Shown here one piece after another: positions 10,599 through 23,845 of a stretch of DNA of 64,000 nucleotides. The translations under genes and the position numbers were made by a program. The stretch lies in the NCBI GenBank assembly GCA_020137815.1, contig CM035350.1:248001-312000 (forward strand). The letters run 5' to 3'. The notes under the pieces were generated by a model. The model ran no database searches and was not told where the DNA came from. It worked only from the letters and a program-made list of their open reading frames with translations. The stretch is from Hormiphora californensis. Its lineage: Eukaryota; Ctenophora; Tentaculata; Cydippida; Pleurobrachiidae. The first letter of the stretch is position 1; each line of letters begins with the position of its first letter.

Positions 10599-10829
10599 GA
10601 CGTCTCACGGCCTCCCTTGCACCTCTGGAGACGTCCCAGCTGGGGGATTATAATAGATATACCACCGGATAAACCTCTGCCTCAGGAGACGAAATCTAGT
10701 ATCTACCACCAGAATTAGAAAAGTGAATCAGTGACAATTCTAAACTTCCTGAGCGGTGCATCTATTATAATCCACGAGCTGTGACGTCTCCGTGAGATCT
10801 CCGGAGGTGCAGCAAGGAAGGTCGTCATC
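10599..10829. mobile_element. MITE-like inverted repeat
   Basis: Left arm (gacgtctcacggcctccc... gattataatagata) and right arm (tctattataatccacgagc... ggaggtgcagcaaggaagg) are imperfect reverse complements of about 60 bp. A third diverged copy of the gacgtc...gagatctcc..ggaggt stretch occurs near 11,468-11,505. Confidence 0.55.
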
Positions 10830-11645
10830 AGATTGGACGGCGTCGCGAGAAACTAGAACTAATTTGTTTGTGATTGCTGCGTCTGGATGACCTACCCGAA
10901 AGTAGTAAAGGCCGCACAGAACACGCTTATTAGCGAAGTTTGAACACTCAACGGGTAACAAAGCAGGTCTGCTTTTCAGACCTGTAGTGCACACAACCCC
11001 TTGCTAAAACACGCCACACTTGCCCTAGCATTGGTTGGGCACGTCTCACTTCTCTGTTCACGCATCCTATAACGGGGCTTGGCATCGGAGGCTGTAGAAG
11101 CTGTTCTTGGTTTAATGCTCTGACAGATTTGAGGAGCAAATGGTGTTGAATGGGTGTGTAATATCACTTGAATTGGGAACCCCCAAAAAAAGAATAGGAC
11201 ATGATCAAAATCACAAGTCTCTATCTCATCAGGGGGTGAAACAATGACCATATTAAATTTCACAAAAGATTGAGGGCTATTGTTATTGGATTTTCCATCA
11301 GAGAGCAACTTATCCGGCCAGTAAATCGGGAACTAAAATAATCCCTGTACCTAGCCATCCATCCGAGTATTATAGCTCTAGTGTTGTTGACACCCCTCGC
11401 GGTACCATCGCCACTTCGATCCCTCAATTGTGTCTATCTCACCAATAACTCATTACTCAACAAGCTGGGACGTCCCCGGGAGATCTCCTGGAGGTACAAC
11501 AAGGCCAGGGAGACCGTTTAACTTTTTTTCATTGTGACACAACATGCCATACTTAGCATAATAGCCCTGCAAGTAACATTTTGTGACATGCACATGTGTA
11601 TGGGCATTTAGGGCTACAACCGTAATACAATTCTATAAGTTTGGT

Positions 11646-11957
11646 AAATGTTAGGGCGTTCTGGTACAGAACACACGTGCACGCGAAATTTACACGTAAT
11701 CAACAAAAGTCCTGCGCTGACAAGTGCCCAGCTCTCTCGCTGGTTTATATTCCGTGTTTGGGTTCGATTTTAGGGCTGTCTTAGGGTTAATTTGGGTTGG
11801 GTTGGTTTTCACGTACCAAGTTACTATGTTGGTGACATTGACACCTAGTACGTGCGAGATCGAGGTCGCGCAGCGACCGAGATCGAGCTCGGACAGACAG
11901 GCGGCACAGACAGGCGGCAATGGCGCCAAGTTACTATGTACCAAAACGCCCTTATCA
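11646..11957. mobile_element. Short TIR element
   Basis: ttagggcgttctggtac at the left is matched by gtaccaaaacgcccttat at the right in inverted orientation, about 300 bp apart. Internally, caagttactatgt occurs twice as a direct repeat. No coding capacity is seen. Confidence 0.45.
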
Positions 11958-12359
11958 TTTACCGCTTACCAATTCAATAGACATCATTTCAAAATCATCT
12001 GGAAAATTTATCTGTACACATATCAGTAATCTGTGAATTTTTTGCTCCATAGAAATAAAACCGGTATTAAAATCAAAGTCTCAAAAACAAGTTGTCATAA
12101 ACACGCATTCGCCATTACCCTTCTCTCTCCCTCTATCTCTCACACACATCACACACACTCGTTCCCTCTCACTGTCTCTATCTCCCGATTTGTCGGGCGT
12201 CTAGCTCTAACTCTAAGAACACAAAACCAACGAACACAAAATATCTTTACGGCGTGTTAAAGCTTGTTCATTTTTTCACCCGGCTTTTCAAATCTCGCCA
12301 TCTGTCTAAGTTGGTCCAATATTACTTGAGAAACAAATTGAAAATTATAAAAATTGAGT

Positions 12360-14463
12360 TCAGTCTTTTCTCCTCGAGTTCAGTTTGGACTGTAGCTCGC
12401 TCATGTTGACGGCAGGCATGCCCATCATTCCCCCTCTTGGGGGTTGGAAACGCCTCGGACTCGGGGCTTGCTCTGGGGCTGGCTCTGAAGAGAAATGATA
12501 TTATTGGTAATTTTTGTTGAAGCGGGGAATCTTCAGTTAAAGAAATAGTTACCTAATTAGCTACTAGTTATCGTTTAAATGTTACCTTCTGGTGATGCAG
12601 TAGGAGGTGAAACGGTCCGTTCTCCAACGCTGCTATTTCTCCCTAGTCTGCTGCCTAGTTCGCCCAGGAAACCAGGTCCCATGGGCATGCCGCCCCCAAA
12701 CCGCTGTGGGGAGGGTTTGGGGGGAGGGGTACAGTCCCCGTTAGCGTGCCCCTTACCTCCCGCAACCTCAAACGGATCAACTGTTTCAATGTCAGTTTTA
12801 ACCGACTTCATAGGACGCTTCTTCTTCGGTCTCACTCGTCCCTTGGTAATTGAGTTGAGTTGCTGTGTTGGTGCTGTGGGACCTCCCAAATCTGCAAACT
12901 CGTCTTCTTTCTGAATAAGAGAGAGGGAGTGAGAGAGTGAGAGAGAGATACTTATTAAACAAATGGGTGTTTACAGGAATAGATCGCGTTCCACTATCGG
13001 GAACCCGAGAGCCGGAAAGTAAATGGGTGTTTAGTTAGGAGACAAGTACCAAAACACTACCTTTTCTTCCTCTTTAGAGGGAATTAAACCATCCAGCACA
13101 TCCTCCCCGTCCTCTACAGTGTCACACCTCACCTTAACCTCCTCATTATCATCCTCCTTCTCTCCTTCCCTCTCTTCCTTCTTTTCCTCCACTGACACCT
13201 TTACAATAGGTTTCTTTGCAATTACTGGTTTCTCTCCAACTGAAGGTTTTCTTGTCTCTTCGGGACTTGGTGACTTGCTTATCGACAGTTTCCTTTCTTC
13301 CTCAACCGTGGACTCGAATTTCTCTTCTGGAACGACATCTGTTAAAGACGCTGAAAGAGTTTCCTTTTCATCTTCGACAGATTTCAAGGCCTCAGGTTCA
13401 GGTGATTTAGCTTTCTCAGGTTCAGGTGATTTAGCTTTCTCAGGTTCAGGCGATTTAGCTTTCTCAGGTTCAGGTGATTTAGCTTTCTCAGGTTCAGGTG
13501 ATTTAGCTTTCTCAGGTTCAGGTGATTTAGCTTTCTCAGGTTCAGGTGATTTAGCTTTCTCAGGTTCAGGTGATTTAGCTTTCTCAGGTTCGGGCGATTT
13601 AGGTTCGGGCGATTTTTCCTGATCTGGACTTTTCCGCTCGGGTTCTGGCGATATTTTCTTGTGTTCTGGAGAAGGTGACCTGGTGCCAAGCTCCGGGGAT
13701 CTCTTGATCAAACTTGTACTAGATGCATCTGAAAAATAAATGGATTATTTTATATCATTAAAGAAAAAGCGAGCGAGAGAGAGAGACTTTAAATAAGAAA
13801 GGGTATACACGTGTGGGGCATGTGATAAAAAAATACAGTGTTACTTACGGGTAATACTGCCAGAAGAAGAAGATCGTTCACTATTTGATTTCACCAGACG
13901 ACCCTTTGGTTTAGCAGCCACTGCTGGTTTTGGCTTGGTGACCGAGGATGTCGAGGAAGATCGACTTGCTGCCACATGTTCAGAAGATGACTGCCGGGTG
14001 TTGAAAGTGTGCCTTCTCTGCTGGAGAGATTCATCTAACTGTTCGTGCTCAGAATCCTGGAGAGGGGTGGACATATGTTATTAAGAAGGTGATATCACCA
14101 TATTACGTGGGTGTAATATTTCTAGTAGGAAGAGGATGTACATTGTACAGACTACAGGAAGGCATGGGCAGTGCATTGGACACTAAACAGAAGATAGATT
14201 AGCCAAAGACTTGTCTCATATGCATGATAAGACTGTCCTCTCCGCACCGGGCCTTCGGCCTGCGGCTACGTGAGGCCTCGTAGCAGCTTTAGCGATGTTA
14301 CAGTCAGTGTCTGACAACCAAAGACATGAAATACATTTGAAAACAACTAAACAGATTCTAGTTACTAGCAGCCAAGACAATCTGAGAGACTCCTCACCTT
14401 CAAATGACTATAGGTTACAGCGGGTGGCTCATTCTTGCGGAGACAGGAAAATATCTTTCCCAT
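12360..14463 (-). CDS. Unrecognised protein with acylation-type N-terminus, SPEPEKAK repeats and a capping-protein-interaction-like motif
   Basis: Minus-strand exons 14463-14398, 14056-13849, 13728-13061, 12910-12586 and 12484-12360 join in one frame (phases 0, 1, 0, 1) to 463 residues. The start MGKIFSCLRK has Gly2, Ser6 and Cys7, the pattern for N-myristoylation plus palmitoylation, so plasma-membrane anchoring is inferred. Ser/Thr-rich sequence follows, then eight tandem SPEPEKAK repeats, an acidic stretch, and exon 4 with EDEFADL and NSITKGRVRPKKKRP. That last segment resembles the CPI motif (LxHxTxxRPK...P) of CARMIL, WASHC2 and related capping-protein regulators, but the His is Ser. The C-terminus is GMPAVNMSELQSKLNSRRKD. 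ATG at 14463 is directly preceded by AG, so it could instead be an internal exon of a larger gene; see the CARMIL-like gene. Confidence 0.7.
13386..13610 (-). repeat. 24-bp coding minisatellite (SPEPEKAK x8)
   Basis: In-frame 24-bp tandem repeat within exon 3 of the minus-strand gene. Units differ by only a few bases, which implies recent expansion. The repeat puts Ser-Pro phosphosites at an 8-residue period. Confidence 0.92.
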
Positions 14464-15313
<850 letters not shown>

Positions 15314-15490
15314 GGGACCCAACTGTCTCATGGCTGAAAATGTCCAGAGTTGGGAAATGCATTTTCTAACCCTGGATGTTCTCAGCCATCAGACGTTTTC
15401 CCATAAATAATTTATTATATCATTTGTATTCATTCAAATGAGGTCCAAGTGCTTTATGGGACAATGTACAGAAATATGCAATGTCGGACT
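15314..15490. repeat. S0 repeat with 60-bp palindrome (upstream of copy A)
   Basis: atggctgaaaatgtcc... ggatgttctcagccat forms a near-perfect palindrome of about 60 bp centred on ATGCAT. The whole block recurs at 24,549-24,730. Here it runs directly into ttaaacaagatag, the empty version of the TTAA insertion site filled at 24,731. Confidence 0.85.
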
Positions 15491-16336
15491 TTAAACAAGA
15501 TAGTTGACGGACAAGGAAGATAACCTAAATCAGGATGCGAAAGAGGTAAAACACGAGGGGTATAACAGATGAGGACAGGTGTGTTTTACAACAGGCTCGG
15601 TATTCAACACAACTATATAAAACCAGCTTGAGACAGTGTCTCTTACACATCTAACAGAGGGAGACTGCAAGTATATGAATATCCGTCACACCATTCAGCA
15701 AGGGGGAACTACACAGTAGGAACTATATTTCTTGTACACCGAGCTAGGGAATTCAAGAGGAATGCTTGTGTGCGTTTCAGGGTGATTCTATTCAAGTGTA
15801 TTAGACACTGTATTTAAAGACTTGGAGCAACAAAAATAGTTATTGTATGGGATATGGCGGGGGAGATAGTGAGAGATACAAGATATAGATAGAGAGAGAG
15901 GGTAGGGACTTGGGGAAGCTTGAGCCTTCAAGTGTCAGCACATTCCAACAAAAGAGTGTGTAACACGCTGCGAGGTCATATTGCACTTTATATGCAAGAA
16001 AAGAGAAAGAGAGGGAACGCATAGAGGGGAGAGAGATAGAGTGAGGGAGGGAGAGAGAGAGAGAGCCTTTGTAGAAGAGAGTACTTTTGATACTTTTGAG
16101 AGTGGTTATGTGAACTGGAAATTAATCACACTCAAGTTATGTAGCAAGTGAGAAAGTGGTCAATGATTGAAAACTACGGCAGACGTTAGAGGTTGGACTA
16201 TGATAATACATTACATTGATATTGGTATGTATATGTACTATGCAGTGAATGAATAATTTATACCTTGTCTTGTCGTACGGTATTTTCGACCTCCCTGTTC
16301 TTCGCAGCCAAAGATGCTTCTTCAACCTGGGTGGAT

Positions 16337-17578
16337 AAGGAGATTAGATACTGGGATGCTGGGGTGTTCAACTTGTGCTCTAGAAGTTTAGATACTGGGA
16401 TGCTGGGGTGTTCAACTTGTGCTCTAGAAGTTTAGATACTGGGATAGTGGGGTGTTCAACTTGTGCTCTAGAAGTTTAGATACTGGGATACTGGGATGTT
16501 CAACTTGTGCTCTTGAAGTTTAGATACTGGGATACTGGGATGTTCAACTTGTGCTCTAGAAGTTTAGATACTGGGATACTGGGATGTTCAACTTGTGCTC
16601 TAGAAGTTTAGATACTGGGATACTGGGATGTTCAACTTGTGCTCTAGAAGTTTAGATACTGGGATAGTGGGGTGTTCAACTTGTGCTCTAGAAGTTTAGA
16701 TACTGGGATACTGGGATGTTCAACTTGTGCTCTAGAAGTTTAGATACTGGGATAGTGGGGTGTTCAACTTGTGCTCTAGAAGTTTAGATACTGGGATAGT
16801 GGAGTGTTCAACTTGTGCTCTAGAAGTTTAGATACTGGGATAGTGGGGTGTTCAACTTGTGCTTTAGAAGTTTAGATACTGGGATAGGGGAGTGTTCAAC
16901 TTGTGCTCTAGAAGTTTAGATACTGGGATAGTGGGGTGTTCAACTTGTGCTCTAGAAGTTTAGATACTGGGATAGTGGGGTGTTCAACTTGTGCTCTAGA
17001 AGTTTAGATACTGGGATAGTGGAGTGTTCAACTTGTGCTCTAGAAGTTTAGATACTGGGATAGTGGGGTGTTCAACTTGTGCTCTAGAAGTTTAGATACT
17101 GGGATACTGGGGTGTTCAACTTGTGCTCTAGAAGTTTAGATACTGGGATAGTGGGGTGTTCAACTTGTGCTCTAGAAGTTTAGATACCGGGATAGTGGGG
17201 TGTTCAACTTGTGCTCTAGAAGTTTAGATACTGGGATAGTGGGGTGTTCAACTTGTGCTCTAGAAGTTTAGATACTGGGATACTGGGGTGTTCAACTTGT
17301 GCTCTAGAAGTTTAGATACTGGGATAGTGGGGTGTTCAACTTGTGCTCTAGAAGTTTAGATACTGGGATAGTGGGGTGTTCAACTTGTGCTCTAGAAGTT
17401 TAGATACCGGGATAGTGGGGTGTTCAACTTGTGCTCTAGAAGTTTAGATACTGGGATAGTGGGGTGTTTCAACTTGTGCTCTAGAAGTTTAGATACTGGG
17501 ATAGTGGGGTGTTCAACTTGTGCTTTAGAAGTTTAGATACTGGATAGTGGGGTGTTCAACTTGTGCTCTAGAAGTTTA
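16337..17578. repeat. 44-bp minisatellite, about 28 copies (copy A)
   Basis: Unit starts gaagtttagatactgggata and ends with caacttgtgctcta, with variants gtggggtg, actgggatg and gtggagtg at the centre. The same array occurs in copy B (about 28 units, many indels) and copy C (about 5 units). Confidence 0.95.
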
Positions 17579-19196
17579 ACTAAAAATGGTGTGGGGGAAA
17601 TCTGGGGGTTAAAATCTACAACTAAAATGGAAAGACGGTCACCCAATTTAAACGGGTTTGTGACCCGATCTAAGAAAATTTAAACCCTCCAGTCATAAGT
17701 CCAGGGGGGGGAGGGTGGCAGTCCCTCAAGGGGGCATAACACGCGGTTGTAAACAGATGGGAAAGGGCTGCATGCACTTTGGGGATTTTTTTTAAAAACT
17801 TAGGGCCCTTTGGAAAATTATAAAACGTATCCCCAAAAACCATCAAAAACCCCCCGGGCAAATAAAAGAAAGAGGGTGTTTTTTTCCGGTCTCAAACTTT
17901 TTTCAAAAAACCCCCTTAAGGAAATTTTTCGGAGGGGCTTGAAATCTTTTTAAAAATCCCTTTCACAAACTATACCCCACCCCCAACTTGTCGTTGAGTA
18001 AAAGAGGGGAGGGGAAGAGAGGAGAGAGAGGGGAGGGGAGAGAAGAAAAGAGGAGAGGAAGAGGAGAGAGAGAGAGAGAGAGCGAGAGAGAATGAGTGAA
18101 AAGAAGCCCTTGTTGTTGCGGGGCAACCTCCCTCCCCAAATCCCCTTTTTTTCCCTCTCCCTTAACTCCCCCTCCCCCCCCGGCATTTTTTCTTTTTAAA
18201 TCTTTCTCTCTCTCCTCTCCCCTCTCTCTTCTCTCCTTCTCCTCTCTCTTTTCCCCTCTCTCTCTCTCTTCCCTCCCCCTTTTCCCCTTCCCTTTTCTTT
18301 TTTTCCTCTCTTTATCTCCATCACCCCAGGGCCCCCCTCCCGCAATTTATCTCACCTGCTGTTGGCCCTCGAAGGGGGGAATTTGGGGGAAAGGGTGGCT
18401 CCCACAACAACCATCCTAAATTGAAAACTTTAAAATGGGCATAAAAATGACGGATGGGCTTTACAAAAGGGGAAAAACCGCACGAGAGAAGTGGGGGCCA
18501 CATTTTGCCAGGCCTCCCCTCTCTGTGTATATCACACAGGGGGAAACCCACTTGATGCCCCTCCCACTCGGGGGGGCGTTTGCCCTACGTTTATTGGCAA
18601 AGTTTTATACCCAAACTCTTAGAGTTTGGGGTGCACGCAACAAAAATTAGTGAATAATCGAGGAATAGAAATGGGCAATTAAAAAACCCCCCTCCTCTCC
18701 CCCCCCCCCCCCCACCCCCCCCCCACACACCCCCCCTCTCTCCCCTCCCCCTTCCCCCGGTTTCCCTCTCCCCTTCTTTTCCCCCGCTCTCTCTCTTCTC
18801 TCCCTCATCCCCTTTTCCTCTTTTGTCTCTCTTTCCTCCCTCGTCCCCCCGTTCTCTCTTTTCCTTCCCTTTCTCCCCCCTCCTTTTCCCCCCTCTCCTC
18901 TCTCTCTCCCCCTTCCCATCTCTCCCCTTCCCCTCTTTTTTCTCTCTCCTTTTTTTTATATTTGGGTTGCTGGGGAAAAATAAAGATAGCAAACCAAAAT
19001 TTCCCGGAAACTATTATATATTTTATAAAATATAGGGGAAAAACTACCCCACCCCCAAACACAGCTATAAAATTACCTTGGGGGCATGGGGGGGAATAGC
19101 TTTTTAAACCCATAAAAATCCACCACTTTTTCCAAAAATCTTAGTCCCCCGCTTTTTTAAAAATTAAACTTTCCTGAAAAGATGTGTGGTAGATAT

Positions 19197-19253
<57 letters not shown>

Positions 19254-19760
19254 TTATTCCCCTTTTTAGTTATTCCAGGGGCTGCGATCTTTTTGGGGGG
19301 GAATCATAGCTGGGAACAAATCGAGCATGTTCCCTCAATCACAAAACAAAGTATGCTCTTCTGGTTGTGCTGTTGCACAATACAATCTTCTGGAACCAAG
19401 TTCTTGTTCTGTTCCATAATGCCGCGGTAAAGTGCAGGGCCCTTCAGCTGATCTACAAGTGTGCTTATCAAAGGAAAGGAGCTGATTTTAAATAAACATA
19501 TAAGGGGGCCCAAACCCGTCCCCCCAGGCCCCCCCGAGCCGTTCTTGTTTAGAGGATGTTGAAGGGCACATACCAGTTCCCTTTACAATTTATGGTTTAT
19601 TGTAAACCCTATCCCCTGATTTAAAACAGGTTTTTTGATTTTATCAGAGTGTTTGCATGCAAATTTTTCCCTGGATCAAATCTAATTACCCAAGGGGGAA
19701 TTTTGGTATTGGGAGATGTTTCCAATCCTAAATGGAGTGACTGTTAGGGGCCATCCATTT
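17579..19760. other. Low-quality sequence stretch in copy A
   Basis: Aligning by eye with 23,333-24,470 and 35,240-36,600 shows the same sequence with alternating bases replaced by homopolymer runs (for example ggaggga to gggggg, plus about 50 Gs at 19,199-19,251). This is the signature of unpolished reads, so ORFs predicted here should be ignored. Confidence 0.85.
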
Positions 19761-20026
19761 CCATGTACAAAATGAGCGGGTCTAAAAGGGGCCAGTTGGG
19801 TACCATATGGGGGGCAAAAATGTTGACCCAAAATTTAGGGGGATTAAAAAGGGGGCGGGACCCTGGATCAGTTACCAACTTTGTTTTCCAACAACGATCC
19901 TCTGCAACAAATCCTGTAAAACAACGATCCTCTACAACAACACCCAGCAAATCCTGTAAAACAACACCTAACAAATCCTCTGCAACAACTGCAACGCCCA
20001 GTTCTACACATCACTACTTCTCGACT

Positions 20027-20372
20027 ATGGACAGAATGCCACTGGGATACAACATGGGCAATGGAAACCCCAACATACCACAAAACGGTAACGGTCCTAA
20101 ACTGATGAGACCTTCTCTCTCTATCGCTATCTCTCTATCTCTATCTCTATCTCTTTCTAATTCTCTTTCTCTAGCACCTATATCTCATTTCTTGCAAGTA
20201 AATTCCTGTTATTTAATCGTAAAACTTCCATATTAGGCTACTCAAGAAGCGTTAGGAGCAACTGTTATCCTACAATTCCATCTCCATCTCTACCCTCCCT
20301 ACCATCCCTACCCCCTGCCTGCTGGGAACCCCCTACTGCAGAGAAGAGGCTTCTAGTAAACGCACGACAGAG
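20027..20372 (+). pseudogene. Partial bHLH gene copy (exons 1 and 2 only)
   Basis: Exon 1 (20,027-20,087, 61 bp) and exon 2 (20,237-20,372, 136 bp) match the exon lengths, splice sites and reading frame of the complete gene at 38,178-38,876, ending at NARQ within the basic region. Exon 3 is absent: intron 2 is interrupted by a 745-bp element and then joins copy B. It is either a broken duplicate or the other haplotype of the same gene. Differences from the full copy are few (one Leu/Pro change in exon 2 is seen), so it is recent. Confidence 0.8.
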
Positions 20373-20450
20373 GTAAAACTAGTGAAAATTAGATAGCTTT
20401 GTCATCACATGTGGGATAAGAGCTGCAATTATAAGAGTGGGCGGTACATT

Positions 20451-21195
20451 GTAGGATTTTATTATGCCTATAAGTTGTACCTGAAAACTTATAACACGAG
20501 ACCGAAGGTCGAGTGTTATAAGTGCAACAATAATGATCCGAGACCACAGGTCGAGGCAGATTCTTGTACTTTAGTGCACGAGCCTGCGAGTGTCACTAAG
20601 TGTAACTACCTCACGAGCCTGCGAGTGATGTAGTTTTACTTTTTGACCGAGCCTGCGAGGTCTAAAAGTGTAAGAATCTGGGACATTATTGTTGACGTCA
20701 GGTACAACGGAAATAGGCATAATAAAATTGCATTGTAAAATTTTTTAAACAAGAGTGAGAGACACTTTAGGGTGTAACAATAGAACGAATTCATGATAAG
20801 GTAGCAGGTAGAGATATCAGTATAAGATAAGATAACGCCTGAGATAGGTAAAGAGAGTGAGAGTGAGAGAGATAAAGAATGTGCGGGTCCGGGAGTTCGT
20901 AACTGTTATCTTGGTCTCGGTGCTGCAACGGCTTGAGAGTGTGACATAAAGAAAGAGAGAGAGAGAGAGGGAGTTCGTACACGTTTATCTTTCTAACGGT
21001 TTTTAATTGTGACAGAAACAGTGGAATTCTAAGTGCAGCAGTGTTATAAGTTTTCATGTATCACTGGGGGGGTGTTATAAGTGAAAACTTATAACACTGG
21101 GGTGTTATAAGTGAAAACTTATAACACTGGGGGTGTTATAAGTTGTACAAGCAGTGCTACCTAAAGAATTATATTATATCTCAAAATTTTACAAT
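20451..21195. mobile_element. Nonautonomous element with cloverleaf-like folding
   Basis: Inserted between gtacatt and gatagttatatt, which are contiguous in copy C at about 38,577. The first 290 bp fold into a main stem built of four paired segments: 20,456-20,471 with 20,713-20,728; 20,474-20,484 with 20,698-20,708; 20,526-20,535 with 20,684-20,693; 20,557-20,565 with 20,672-20,680. Five side hairpins interrupt it, their tips reading GACCGAAGGTC, GACCACAGGTC and three times GAGCCTGCGAG. The right part carries gtgttataagtGAAAacttataacac hairpins. No ORF. The target duplication is unclear. Confidence 0.8.
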
Positions 21196-22079
21196 GATAG
21201 TTATATTTCTCTATCTCACTCTCTCTCTCTATCTCCTCACACACTCTCACTACCTCTCTTTTTTTCATTTAAACAAGATAGTTGAACGGACAAGAAGATA
21301 ACCTAAATCAGGATGCGAAAGAGGTAAAACAGGGGTATAACAGATGAGGACAGTGTGTTTTACAACAGGCTCGGTATTCAACACAACTATAAAACCAGCT
21401 TTAGACAGTGTCTTACACATCTAACAGAAGGAGACTGCAAGTAATGAAATATCCGTCACACCATTCAGCAAGGGGGAACTACACAGTAGGAACTATATTT
21501 CTTTACACCGAGCTAGGGAATTCAAGAGGAATGCTTGTTGCGTTTAGGGTGGATTCTATTCAGTGTATTAGACACTGTATTTAAAGACTTGAGCAACAAA
21601 ATGTTTATTGTATGGATATGGCGGGGAGATAGTGAAGATATAAGATATAGATAGAGAGAGAGGTAGGGACTTGGGGAAGCTTGAGCCTTCAAGTGTCAGC
21701 AATCCAACAAAGAGTGTGTAACACGCTGCAGGTCATATTGCACTTTATTGCAAGAAAGAGAGGAGAACGCATAGAGGGGAGAGAGATAAGTGAGGTGAGG
21801 GAGAGAGAGAGAGAGCCTTTGTAGAAGAGTACTTTTGATACTTTTGAGATGGTTTGGAACTGGAAATATAATCAACTCAAGTTATGTAGCAAGTGAGAAG
21901 TGGTCAATGATTGAAAACTACGGCAGACGTTAGAGTTGGACTATGATAATACCATTATGATATTGTATATGTACTATGCAGTGAATGAATAATTTATACC
22001 TTTTCTTGTCGTACGGTGTCTTCGACCTCCTCTGTTCTTGCAGCCAAAGATGCTTCTTCAACCTGGGTGGTAGGAGATT

Positions 22080-23332
22080 AGATACTGGGATGTGGGTGTT
22101 CACTTGTGCTCTAAATTTAGATACGGGGATGTGTGGTTTCAACTTGTGCTCTAGAAGTTTAGATACTGGGATAGTGGGGATGTTCAACTGTGTCTCGAAT
22201 TTTAGATACTGGATACAGTGGGTTTCACTTGTGCTCTAGAAGTTTAGATACTGGGATATATGGAGTGTTCAACTTGTGCTCTAGAGTTTTAGATACTGGG
22301 ATATGGATGTTCAACCTTGTTCTCTAGAAGTTTAGAATACTGGGATACTGGGATGTTCACTTGTGCTCTAGAAGTTTAGATACTGGGATAGTGGGGTGTT
22401 TCAACTTGTGCTCTAGAAGTTTAGATACTGGATACCTGGGATGTTCAACTTGTGCTCTAGCAGTTTAGATACTGGGATAGTGGGGTGTCAACTTGTGCTC
22501 TGAAGTTTAGATACTGGGAAGTGGAGTGTTTTCAACTGTGTGCTCGAGAAGTTAGATACTGGGATAGGGGGTTTCCAACTTGTGCTTTAGAAGTTTAGAT
22601 ACTGGGATAGGGGAGTGTTCACTTGTTGCTCTAGAAGTTTAGATACTGGGATATTGGGGTGGGTTCAACTTGTGCTCTAGGAAGTTTTAATGGACTTGGG
22701 ATAGTGGGGTGTTCAACTTGTGCTCTAGTAAGTTTTAGATACTGGGATAGTGGAGTTGTTCAACTTGTGCTCTAGAAAGTTTAGATAATGGATGTGGGGC
22801 AGTGGGGGTGTTCAATTGTGCTCTAGAAGTGTTAGAATACTGGGATCTGGGGTGTTCAACTTTGTGCTCTATGAAGTTTAGATAACTGGGATAGTGGGGT
22901 GTTCAACTTGTGCTCTAGAAGTTTAGATACCGGGATAAGTGGGGTGTTCAACTTGTGCTCTAGAAGTTTAGATACTGGATAGTGGGGTGTTCAACTTGAT
23001 GCTCCCTAGAAGTTTAGATACATGGGAACTGGTGTGTTTCAAGCTTGTATCTAGATAGTTTAGAATACTGGGAATAGTGGGGTGGTTCAACTTGTGGGGC
23101 TCTAGAAAGTTTTAGATACTGGGATAGTGGGGTGTTCAACTTGTGCTCTAGAAGTTTAGATACGGGATAGTGGAGTGTTTTTCAACTTGTGCTCTAGAAG
23201 TTTGATACTGGGATAGTGGGTGTTCAACTTGTACTCTAGAAGTTTAGATACTGGGATAGTGGGTGTTCAACTTGTGCTCTAGAAGTTTAGGTACTGGATA
23301 GTGGGTGTTCAACTTGTGCTCTAGAAGTTTAC
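22080..23332. repeat. 44-bp minisatellite (copy B)
   Basis: About 28 units, the same count as copy A, with scattered single-base indels and small duplications. Confidence 0.9.
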
Positions 23333-23758
23333 TACAATGGTGTGTGGGGTATCTAGGTCAAATCTAGCAACTAAAATAGAAATTGACGTGTCAGCCAATT
23401 ATCTGGATTGATGAACCCGATCTAAGAAAGTTAACTCCAGTGCTATAAGACCCATGGAAGGGAGGGGGCAGTGCTCAAGTGGCATAACGACGCGTGGTTG
23501 TAACACAGATAGGAAAGCTGCATGCACGTGAGGATATTCTTTGAAACTTGATGACCTGGCAATTATAGGTAACGTATCTCCAAAACTCATCAAACAACCC
23601 CCCGGGCAAATACAGAGAAAGAGGGTGTTTATCCGGTCTCGAACTGAGTCACAAAACTCCTTAAGGTATCTTCGGATTGGCTTGCATCATTTCAAATACC
23701 TCACACAAAACTATACCCACACAACTTGTCGTGTGAGTGAAAGAGAGGGACGGGAGTG

Positions 23759-23845
<87 letters not shown>

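Larger units (their letters stand above)
10474..12359. other. Convergent intergenic region with two MITE-like elements
   Basis: Lies between the 3' ends of SAP30BP (plus) and the next gene (minus). Apart from the two inverted-repeat elements listed separately and a further diverged gacgtcccc copy near 11,468, no exon is convincing. Confidence 0.5.
15491..21250. repeat. Segmental copy A
   Basis: First of three copies of one segment: noncoding block (15,491-16,330), 44-bp minisatellite, a CT/GA-rich block, a G-run block, then bHLH exons 1 and 2 at 20,027-20,372. It breaks off in bHLH intron 2 at about 21,250 and joins copy B without an exon 3. The middle (17.6-19.8 kb) is unreliable sequence. 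Confidence 0.85.

Noticed and set aside
16337-17578. Satellite or centromeric array
   Set aside because: Only about 1.2 kb, with copy number varying between the local duplicates; fits a minisatellite.
18591-19113. Arg/Glu/Gly-rich minus-strand ORFs at 18.6-19.1 kb
   Set aside because: They sit wholly inside the unreliable homopolymer-rich stretch.
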